NCBI GenBank assembly: GCA_005800795.1
Contig: SYEN01000073.1
Coordinates: 1 to 12,432 of the forward strand
DNA from: Burkholderiales bacterium
Lineage (GTDB): Bacteria; Pseudomonadota; Gammaproteobacteria; Burkholderiales; SG8-41
DNA length: 12,432 nucleotides
Direction of reading: 5' to 3'
The notes under the pieces are model-generated. The model saw only the letters and a list, made by a program, of their open reading frames with translations. It was not told the origin of the DNA and did no database searches. Below are positions 7,001-12,432 of this stretch, piece after piece (within the stretch, counting starts at the first letter, position 1; each line of letters opens with the position of its first letter). A program made the position numbers and the translations under genes.

Positions 7001-7019
7001 GATGCACGATAAGTGCATC
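7001..7019 (+). promoter_or_regulatory. Hairpin/palindrome upstream of Bug receptor 2
   Basis: GATGCAC (7001-7007) and GTGCATC (7013-7019) form a perfect 7-bp inverted repeat with a 5-base centre, GATAA. It lies 28 bases after the dehydrogenase stop and 67 before the receptor start. The T-rich tract TATTTTTTC starts about 35 bases later, too far for a standard intrinsic terminator. An operator site or a weak terminator are both possible. Confidence 0.3.
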
Positions 7020-7086
7020 GAGAAATATTCACGTAAGTATGTGTTTTAATTGAGTATTTTTTCAACAAGATTCAGGCGAATTTGCA

Positions 7087-8061
7087 ATGAAAATCAGCAA
7101 GAGTAGTTGGGTCGCGCTCGGCGCGTGGCTGCTGTTGTCGCTCACACCAGCCGCGTTTGCACAAACGTTCCCGACAAAGCCCATACGCCTGGTGGTCGGC
7201 TTTCCGCCTGGCGGCCCGGCGGATTACACCGCGCGCCTGCTGGCCGAGAAGCTGCCTGCGTTGCTGGGCGGTAACGTCATTGTTGAAAACCGCACCGGCG
7301 CGAACGCTACCATCGGCGCGGATTTTGTTGCCAAGGCGCCGCCAGACGGGCACACGCTGTTCTTCACCACTTGCGGCGCGATGGCGATCAGCCCGCATGT
7401 CGGCCCCAAGCTGCCGTACGATCCGGTGCGCGATTTCACACCGATTGCGCAAGTGGTCACGGCCTACAGCACGATCGCGGTGCATCCGTCATTGCCGGTG
7501 AAAAACGCCAAGGAGTTCGCGGCGCTGGCGCGCGCGAGCAAGGGCCAGATCACCATGGCTTCCACCGGCATCGGCAGCATTCCGCATCTGGCGCAGGAGC
7601 TGTTCAAGGCCGCTGCAAAAATAGAACTCGTGCATGTGCCGTACAAAGGCGCGGGGCCATTAATAGTTGACGCCATCGGCGGACAGATCAGTTCCTTTGT
7701 GCTCGATGTCACGCCGCAGTTGCCGCATCTGAAGGCGGGCAAATTGCGCGCCATCGGTATTGCCGGTGACAAGCGCGTGCCCTTGCTGCCCGATGTGGCG
7801 ACCATGGCCGAGCAGGGCTTCAAGAACGTTGAAGCGCCGAACTGGTACGCGGTGTTCGCCCCTGCCAAGTTGCCGCGCGCCTTGACCGAACGGCTGAACG
7901 ACGCTGTGCGCAAGGCCATCGCCATGCCTGATATCCGCGAGCGGCTGATCAGCACCGGCGCCGACCCGGTGCTGTCCACGCCGGAACAACTGGCCGAACT
8001 GCTCGCCCGTGATCTTGCCAAGTGGGGCAAGCTGATTCGCGATAACAACATTACCGAGTGA
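7087..8061 (+). CDS. Bug/TctC-family periplasmic solute receptor 2
   Basis: This gene encodes 324 residues, the standard family length. The signal peptide is clear: MKISKSS, a hydrophobic core at residues 8-20, and cleavage after AFA (residue 25), leaving QTFPTKPIRL, a very typical mature start. Family marks follow: GFPPGGPADYTARL, PDGHTLFF, LPYDPVRDFTPIAQV, HPSLPVKNAKEFAALA, GSIPHLAQELF, HVPYKGAGPLI and HLKAGKLRAIGIAG. In the first ligand loop it has GGPADY where receptor 1 has GGTSDI, so a different ligand is likely. The stop overlaps the start of the MmgE/PrpD gene by 4 bases, which points to coupled translation and suggests that the bound acid, or a product of it, is the substrate of that enzyme (inference). 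AGGCG lies 8 bases before the ATG. No permease gene adjoins. Confidence 0.93.
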   Translation: MKISKSSWVALGAWLLLSLTPAAFAQTFPTKPIRLVVGFPPGGPADYTARLLAEKLPALLGGNVIVENRTGANATIGADFVAKAPPDGHTLFFTTCGAMAISPHVGPKLPYDPVRDFTPIAQVVTAYSTIAVHPSLPVKNAKEFAALARASKGQITMASTGIGSIPHLAQELFKAAAKIELVHVPYKGAGPLIVDAIGGQISSFVLDVTPQLPHLKAGKLRAIGIAGDKRVPLLPDVATMAEQGFKNVEAPNWYAVFAPAKLPRALTERLNDAVRKAIAMPDIRERLISTGADPVLSTPEQLAELLARDLAKWGKLIRDNNITE

Positions 8062-9482
8062 GCGCGCCCATGCCCGCCGTGCAACCTGTAACCGTCCAAC
8101 TGTCCGCCTGGGCGGCCAACTTCAAACTCGGCGACGCGCCCCCTGAAGTCGTCGAACGCATGAAAGCGCTGGTGCTGGATTTTCTGCGTGTGGTTACCGT
8201 TGGCCAGCCCCTGCCGTGGAGCCGCGCGGCGCGCAGCCTCACGCTGCAACTCGGCGGCAAGGCGGAAAGCTCGCTGGTGCTGTGCGGCAGCAAGGTCGAT
8301 GCCGCGCGTGCCGCGTTTGTCAACGGCGCTTATGCGCATGCGTGTGATCTTGACGACACGCATGTCGGCTCGATGCATCACGCGGGTGCGTCGATTCTGC
8401 CGGCGGTGCTGGCGGTGGGCGAGCGCGAGAACAGCAGCGGCCGCGCGTTGCTTGAAGCGGCGATCATTGGTTACGAAGCATCGCTGCGCATCGGCCTCGC
8501 CACGCAGCCCGCGTTATTCCAGCGTGGCTTTATGGCCACCCCCACCTGTGGTGCGATGGGCGCTGCGCTTGCTGTGAGTAAGTTATTGAATTTTAAAGAA
8601 AAAGACATGGCAGGCGCACTGGGTGCGGCGGGCGCTTACGCGGGCGGGCTGGCGCAGTTTTACCTGTCGGGCGGTGTCACCAAGCGGCTCAACGGTGCGC
8701 GCGGTGCAGAGTCCGGCGTGATGGCCGCGCTGCTGACGCAGGCAGGCATCTGGGGGCCGCGCGATATTCTCGAAGGCGAAGCCGGTTTCTTTAAGGCGTT
8801 CTCCGGCGATCCCAAGCCAGAAAAAATCACCGGCGATCTGGGCAAGGGCTACCGGCTGATGGAAGTCAGCACCAAGATTCACGCAGGCGCGGGCCGCTTG
8901 CAGGCCACGGTCGATGCGGGCCTCGCGCTGGGTTTTGAACACAAGCTCGCGCCCGCGCAAGTCATCGAGTGCGAAGTGGGCATACCCAAGGTGGTGCAAG
9001 GGCGCCTCACGCAAAACGATCCACCCGATCTGCAAGCCGCACAACTGTCGATACCCTTTGGTCTGGCGATGGCGTTGTCTCTGGGCCGCACACGGGGCGC
9101 GCAGGCTTCGCTGCGCAGCACCGACTACGATGCCGCGTTGAAGGATGCCGAGGTGCGCGCGCTGTCGAATCGCACCCGTTGCGTGCTCGACCCGTGGGTG
9201 GAGGCCGGCACCAATACCGAGGAAGTGCCGACGCGGGTAACGCTCAAACTCGCCAGTGGCGCGGCACACGAAATGAAAATCGAACACCCGCGCGGTAGCC
9301 CGCACCGGCGCATGGCGTGGGAGGAACTGACTGCATTGTTTTGCGATACGGTGGGCGATGCGTTGCCGCCGGATCTTTCACAAAAAATGCAGACGCTGGT
9401 GGCGGGGTTGGATGGCGACAGCAGCGTGCGCGAACTGATGCAAAATTTTGTGGCCACACCAGAATGGCTGGCAAAACCATAA
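8058..9482 (+). CDS. MmgE/PrpD-family protein (2-methylcitrate-dehydratase-like or related lyase)
   Basis: The 474-residue cytoplasmic protein has the MmgE/PrpD fold pattern: VNGAYAHACDLDDTHVGSMHHAG (Val88 to Gly110; acidic residues and His102, His107 and His108), GYEASLRIG (138-146), GGVTKRLNGARGAESG with Lys209, and a second domain with YDAALKDAEVRAL. Known members are 2-methylcitrate dehydratase, iminodisuccinate lyase and cis-aconitate decarboxylase, which act on branched tricarboxylates or similar acids. Two usual motifs are changed: the GFHPT histidine is Met159 (GFMATPTCG), and the K-x-x-PCC block reads TKIHAGAGR (272-280), without the cysteines. The true reaction may therefore differ from PrpD. 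GTG 8058 overlaps the previous stop by 4 bases; ATG 8070 in the same frame, with GTGAG 7 bases upstream, is an equally good start. The gene is coupled to Bug receptor 2. Confidence 0.9.
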   Translation: MSAPMPAVQPVTVQLSAWAANFKLGDAPPEVVERMKALVLDFLRVVTVGQPLPWSRAARSLTLQLGGKAESSLVLCGSKVDAARAAFVNGAYAHACDLDDTHVGSMHHAGASILPAVLAVGERENSSGRALLEAAIIGYEASLRIGLATQPALFQRGFMATPTCGAMGAALAVSKLLNFKEKDMAGALGAAGAYAGGLAQFYLSGGVTKRLNGARGAESGVMAALLTQAGIWGPRDILEGEAGFFKAFSGDPKPEKITGDLGKGYRLMEVSTKIHAGAGRLQATVDAGLALGFEHKLAPAQVIECEVGIPKVVQGRLTQNDPPDLQAAQLSIPFGLAMALSLGRTRGAQASLRSTDYDAALKDAEVRALSNRTRCVLDPWVEAGTNTEEVPTRVTLKLASGAAHEMKIEHPRGSPHRRMAWEELTALFCDTVGDALPPDLSQKMQTLVAGLDGDSSVRELMQNFVATPEWLAKP

Positions 9483-9487
9483 CCATG

Positions 9488-9583
9488 GTTTGGTAGGGCG
9501 GGAGGAGCGCAGCGCATCCCGCCACATACGCGGCATGCGACACAAACGGCGGGATACGCTACGCTCCTCCCGCCCTACGAAAC
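9488..9583. repeat. Long inverted repeat (REP/MITE-like hairpin), 36-base arms
   Basis: Arm 1 (9488-9523) and arm 2 (9548-9583) are reverse complements with 3 mismatches in 36 bases, separated by a 24-base loop (9524-9547). The core begins GTAGGGCGGGAGGAGCG on one side and ends CGCTCCTCCCGCCCTAC on the other. From memory, palindromes beginning GTAGGG(C/T)GGG are widely scattered in intergenic DNA of beta- and gammaproteobacteria, and this one looks like a member of such a non-autonomous repeat family. It fills most of the 129-base gap between the MmgE/PrpD gene and the reductase gene. The transcript would fold into a very stable hairpin that could act as a terminator, attenuator or mRNA-end protector. 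No T-run follows directly (a TTTTT lies at 9596-9600). No transposase and no clear target-site duplication were seen. Confidence 0.85.
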
Positions 9584-9611
9584 TACGATACAAGTTTTTA
9601 CGGACAGGCAA

Positions 9612-10661
9612 ATGGACAAACAAATCGCAGTTCTCAGCACCGGCGCCATCGGCAGCAGCATAGGCGCCGACCTCACCCACGCGGGTTACAACGTGAGTCT
9701 TGTCGATCAATGGCCGGCGCACGTGGAGGCTATGAAAGCCAACGGCCTGCATGTGACCATGCCGGATTCGGAATTGAAGACGCCGGTCACGGCCTACCAC
9801 TTGTGCGAACTGTCTTCGGCGAGGAAACAGTTCGACATTGTCTTTCTCGCGGCCAAGTCACACGATACGCGCTGGCTGTGCGAATTCATCAAGCCGTATC
9901 TCAAGGAAGATGGCGTGATCGTCGGCACGCAAAACGGCATGAACAACGCCGACATCGTCGACATCATCGGCAAGCCGCGCGTGCTGGGCTGCGTGCTGGA
10001 ACTTTCTGCCGAAGTGTTCACACCGGGCAAGGTGCAACGCAATACTGACAATGCGCACACGTGGATCGGCCTCGGTGAGTTTGACGGCACGGTGACCCCT
10101 CGCCTGACCGAGGTCGAGCGCATCCTGAAGCATGTCGCCAAGATCGGCATCACCGACAACATCGAGGGCGCCAAGTGGACCAAGCTCGTCAACAGCTCAA
10201 TGATTCTCGCGCCGTTCGGCGCACTCGGGCTGCAATCGTGGCAGGCCGTGGAGATACCCGAGGTCGTCAGTCTGTGCGCGCGGCTTGCCAGCGAGACCAT
10301 GCGCGTGGGCGCGGCACATGGCTATCAGCTCGATGCGATTTTCGGTTTGAGTCCCGAGGAATTCATGGGGCCGGAAGAAAAAATCATCGACAAGCTGCTT
10401 TACACCATCCTGGGTCACATGGGCAAAAAGGGTTCTCGCACCGCGCGTGGCGTGGTGTTTCAGGATTTGCTCAAGGGGCGCCGCACCGAGACGGATTTCC
10501 TCAATGGCCACATCGCGCGCAAGGGCCGTGAGAAGGGCATCCCCACGCCGGCCAACGATGCGATTGTGGAGCTGGTAAAGCGGCTGGAGCGCGGTGAGGG
10601 CAAGCCGGATAAATCGAACGTGGCGATCATTGAAGACATCATGGGTCGAGGGAAAAGATGA
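9612..10661 (+). CDS. Ketopantoate reductase (PanE/ApbA) family NAD(P)-dependent reductase
   Basis: The 349-residue cytoplasmic protein has an N-terminal Rossmann fold with the glycine pattern STGAIGSSIGADL (residues 9-21), the second-strand end VSLVDQ, and FLAAKSHDT and VGTQNGMNN around the cofactor site. The C-terminal helical domain has GAKWTKLVNSS, where Lys191 matches the catalytic lysine of PanE, and LKGRRTETDFLNGHI with Glu293 at the substrate-binding glutamate position, then GIPTPANDAIVELV. Classical PanE reduces 2-dehydropantoate to pantoate for pantothenate synthesis. At 349 residues this protein is longer than the usual 290-310, and it sits in a catabolic setting directly before two Bug receptors, so a different 2-oxo or 2-hydroxy acid is likely (inference). 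No other pantothenate gene is near. GGACAGG lies 4 bases before the ATG. The family is certain; the substrate is not, so no gene symbol is given. Confidence 0.9.
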   Translation: MDKQIAVLSTGAIGSSIGADLTHAGYNVSLVDQWPAHVEAMKANGLHVTMPDSELKTPVTAYHLCELSSARKQFDIVFLAAKSHDTRWLCEFIKPYLKEDGVIVGTQNGMNNADIVDIIGKPRVLGCVLELSAEVFTPGKVQRNTDNAHTWIGLGEFDGTVTPRLTEVERILKHVAKIGITDNIEGAKWTKLVNSSMILAPFGALGLQSWQAVEIPEVVSLCARLASETMRVGAAHGYQLDAIFGLSPEEFMGPEEKIIDKLLYTILGHMGKKGSRTARGVVFQDLLKGRRTETDFLNGHIARKGREKGIPTPANDAIVELVKRLERGEGKPDKSNVAIIEDIMGRGKR

Positions 10662-10689
10662 ATTTCGAAGTCGTTGGAGTCCATTGAGC

Positions 10690-11802
10690 ATGAAAGACGT
10701 GCATAACCAATCCCGTCGCTCCCGCGAAGGCGGGAGCCCATGCGGTGTTGGCGATGTCGCGTGTGTTATGGGTTCCCGCCTTCGCGGGAACGACGGGGAA
10801 AATTTTCGATTCAACCCGCCTATCGTTGGGTTGCATAGAGCATTTTTCGCTGGCGTGTTTGGCACCGTGGTGTTGTCGGCGATAACTCATGTCGACGCTG
10901 CCGACACCTACCCCACGCGCCCGCTGCGCCTCATCGTGCCTTACTTCACCGGCGGCACGCCGGACTTGCAGGGCCGCGCGCTGGCCGAACATCTGCGCAC
11001 GCGACTGGCACAGCCGGTGGTGGTGGATAACCGGCCCGGGGCGAATGGCAGCATCGGCGTGGGCCTCGTGGCGCGTGCGCCCGCCGATGGCCACACGCTG
11101 TTGATCGCACCGGTGGGGCCGTGGGTGGTGAATGCGTATCTGTATAAATTGCCGTACGACTTGCGCGCCGATTTGGCGCCGGTGATTCAGGTGTCGTCGG
11201 TGCCGGCGATCCTCGCGGTGCATCCGGGCGTGCCCTCACACAGCGTGAAGGATTTGATTGCCGTGGCGAAACAAAAACCCGGCGAACTGTTTTACGCCTC
11301 GGCGGGCATCGGCGGTTTCGGCCACACCTCGGGCGCGCTGTTTTGCGTGATGACCGGTGTCAACATGACGCACGTGCCGCACAAGGGCGCGGTGGGCGTG
11401 CTGACGGATCTTGCGGGCGGGCATGTGCAGGTGTCGTTCAACGTATCGTCAAGCACGATTCCGTTTGTGAAAGCCGGTCGCGTGCGCGCACTCGCCACCA
11501 CCGGCAAGACGCGTTTCGAGCATCTGCCTGACTTGCCCACCGTGGCGGAAACCGTGCCGGGTTATGAGAACCTGACGTGGAACGGCGTTGGCGTGCCGGC
11601 GCGCACGCCGGCTGCGGTCATCGAGCGCTTGAACCGCGAACTCGCCGCGAGCCTGCAAACGGCGGAAATGAAAGAGACCGCGCGCATCGAGGCGTACACC
11701 ATCATCGGCGGCACGCCGGCGCAGTTTGTCGAACATCTGAAAGCCGAGCACGCGAAGTACGCCCGGCTGGTGAAGGACGCGGGCATCAAGGGGGCGGATT
11801 AG
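10690..11802 (+). CDS. Bug/TctC-family periplasmic solute receptor 3, start uncertain because of a repeat insertion
   Basis: The mature part is a full Bug/TctC receptor: DTYPTRPLRLIVPYFTGGTPDLQGRAL, ADGHTLLIAP, LPYDLRADLAPVIQVSS, HPGVPSHSVKDLIAVAK, HVPHKGAVGVL, FVKAGRVRALATTG and a basic end. The first loop, FTGGTPDLQGR, departs from the usual PGG.xDxxAR, so its ligand is probably unusual. The start is unclear. ATG 10690 has GGAG 10 bases upstream and fits the tight 28-base spacing after the reductase gene, but yields 370 residues with about 30 residues encoded by the inverted repeat. ATG 10768 lies within the repeat and has no ribosome site. TTG 10831 gives 323 residues, the usual length, with a neat signal peptide (MHR, hydrophobic core, cleavage near VDA), but also lacks a ribosome site. 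I use 10690 on the view that the repeat entered an existing leader in frame. Export may be impaired if so. Confidence 0.8.
   Translation: MKDVHNQSRRSREGGSPCGVGDVACVMGSRLRGNDGENFRFNPPIVGLHRAFFAGVFGTVVLSAITHVDAADTYPTRPLRLIVPYFTGGTPDLQGRALAEHLRTRLAQPVVVDNRPGANGSIGVGLVARAPADGHTLLIAPVGPWVVNAYLYKLPYDLRADLAPVIQVSSVPAILAVHPGVPSHSVKDLIAVAKQKPGELFYASAGIGGFGHTSGALFCVMTGVNMTHVPHKGAVGVLTDLAGGHVQVSFNVSSSTIPFVKAGRVRALATTGKTRFEHLPDLPTVAETVPGYENLTWNGVGVPARTPAAVIERLNRELAASLQTAEMKETARIEAYTIIGGTPAQFVEHLKAEHAKYARLVKDAGIKGAD
10712..10797. repeat. Inverted repeat of the CCCGCGAAGGCGGG type, inside the leader of Bug receptor 3
   Basis: Arm 1 (10712-10741) and arm 2 (10768-10797) are reverse complements over 30 bases with 2 mismatches, separated by 26 bases. 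Each arm is itself a small hairpin, TCCCGC-GAAG-GCGGGA and its complement. Repeats with this core, in contexts such as TTCCCGCGAAGGCGGGAA, are recalled as very common in proteobacterial intergenic DNA and give rise to spurious peptides of the type GSRLRGND, which is what the frame encodes here (residues 28-35 of the receptor 3 frame). It differs in core sequence from the repeat at 9488-9583, so two repeat families are present about 1.2 kb apart. Confidence 0.88.
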
Positions 11803-12432
11803 ATGCATGAGCGTGATTTGAGGCATTGGCGATTTGCAACAACCGTGGCGTTATGGGTGTGCGCGTTGGCCCCATTGACGCTTCACGCCCAGACCTATCC
11901 ATCAAAAACCGTGCGCATCATTGTGCCCTTCACGCCCGGTGGCGGCACCGATTTCATAGCCCGCTTGATCGGTGCAAGGCTGTCGGCCACGTGGGGCCAG
12001 CAGTTCGTGGTGGAAAACCGCGTCGGCGCGGGCAGCACGCTGGGCAGTGAGTTCGTGTTGAAGTCACCGCCGGATGGTTATACGCTGTTGCTGACATCGG
12101 GCAGTTATACCGCGTCGCCCTCGCTCTACAAATTGCGTTACGACCCGATCAGGGACATGACGCCGATCATTCAGCCCGACGATGGGCCGTTTGTGCTGGC
12201 GTTGCATCCGTCGCTGCCGGTACGCAGTGTTGCGCAACTGGTGGCGCTCGCCAAAAAACAGCCGGGGCAAATCAACTACGCCACCAGCGGCCAGGGCAGC
12301 ATTTCGCATCTGGCGACGGAATTGTTCGCCATGCTGAGCGGCACGCATTTCACCCACGTGCCGTACAAAGGCAACAGCCAATCGATCTCCGACACCATGG
12401 CGGGGCAGACGCAAATGCTGCTGGCGGCGATC
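11803..12432 (+). CDS. Bug/TctC-family periplasmic solute receptor 4, cut by the window edge
   Basis: The frame is open from ATG 11803, which follows the stop TAG of receptor 3 without a gap (TAGATG), to the last base: 210 codons, about two thirds of the family length. A G-rich stretch (GGGGGCGG) just upstream can serve as ribosome site. The signal peptide has a basic start (MHERDLRHWR), a hydrophobic core at residues 11-26 and probable cleavage after LHA (residue 29), leaving QTYPSKTVRIIVP. Family marks are FTPGGGTDFIARL, WGQQFVVENRVGAG, PDGYTLLLTSG, LRYDPIRDMTPII, LHPSLPVRSVAQLVALAKKQPGQINYA, GSISHLATELF and HVPYKG. The zero-base spacing implies coupled translation with receptor 3. Two receptors in tandem suggest that the island handles more than one related ligand (inference). 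The first loop is of the standard PGGGTDFIAR kind, unlike receptor 3. Confidence 0.92.
   Translation, partial: MHERDLRHWRFATTVALWVCALAPLTLHAQTYPSKTVRIIVPFTPGGGTDFIARLIGARLSATWGQQFVVENRVGAGSTLGSEFVLKSPPDGYTLLLTSGSYTASPSLYKLRYDPIRDMTPIIQPDDGPFVLALHPSLPVRSVAQLVALAKKQPGQINYATSGQGSISHLATELFAMLSGTHFTHVPYKGNSQSISDTMAGQTQMLLAAI

Noticed and set aside
6204..7007. A 267-codon open frame on the minus strand
   Set aside because: It is antisense to the hydroxy-acid dehydrogenase, and its composition (Ser, Arg, Pro) is typical of a shadow frame.
7464..8381. A 305-codon open frame on the minus strand
   Set aside because: It covers the end of Bug receptor 2 and the start of the MmgE/PrpD gene, both strongly supported. 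Long antisense frames are common in GC-rich genes.
9488..10797. The inverted repeats as CRISPR repeats
   Set aside because: They are two different single palindromes 1.1 kb apart with a gene between them; there is no regular spacing and no cas gene.
2448..12432. The four Bug receptor genes as recent tandem duplicates
   Set aside because: Their proteins share only family motifs and differ in signal peptides, ligand loops and most other positions, so they are old paralogues or separately acquired.

Overview
The window looks like a chromosomal segment of a GC-rich betaproteobacterium, most likely of the order Burkholderiales. The main reason is the presence of four different periplasmic Bug/TctC-type solute receptors in 10 kb, an expansion typical of that group. 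A Tat-exported PhoX-type phosphatase and an OlsB-like GNAT acyltransferase fit the same origin. No tRNA, rRNA, CRISPR array, transposase or phage gene was seen.

Layout. Left part (1-2245): the 5' portion of a phoX-like phosphatase runs leftward off the window. Diverging from it is an OlsB-like acyltransferase gene, interrupted by an in-frame amber codon that precedes a well-kept C-terminal segment, followed by a small unrecognised gene. Middle part (2448-6972): Bug receptor 1 and an alpha/beta hydrolase form one rightward unit. A convergent ACMSD-type amidohydrolase follows on the minus strand, and an FMN-dependent alpha-hydroxy-acid dehydrogenase diverges from it. Right part (7087-12432): Bug receptor 2 overlaps an MmgE/PrpD-family gene by 4 bases. 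A long hairpin repeat separates these from a ketopantoate-reductase-like gene, which is followed closely by Bug receptor 3 and Bug receptor 4, the last cut by the window edge.

How the genes may work together (inference). From 2448 on, receptors alternate with enzymes that act on carboxylic or hydroxy acids: ester or lactone hydrolysis, decarboxylation or hydrolysis, FMN-dependent 2-hydroxy-acid oxidation, MmgE/PrpD dehydration or lyase chemistry, and 2-oxo/2-hydroxy-acid reduction. This reads as an accessory catabolic island for one or more organic acids captured by the Bug receptors. No TctA/TctB membrane permease is in the window, so the receptors must use a permease encoded elsewhere or act as sensors. 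The substrate cannot be named from the sequence.

The most notable observations are the amber codon in the acyltransferase gene, a 30-base-arm inverted repeat lying in frame inside the leader of Bug receptor 3, a second 36-base-arm inverted repeat upstream of the reductase gene, and residue changes at normally conserved active-site positions of the MmgE/PrpD and hydroxy-acid dehydrogenase proteins.
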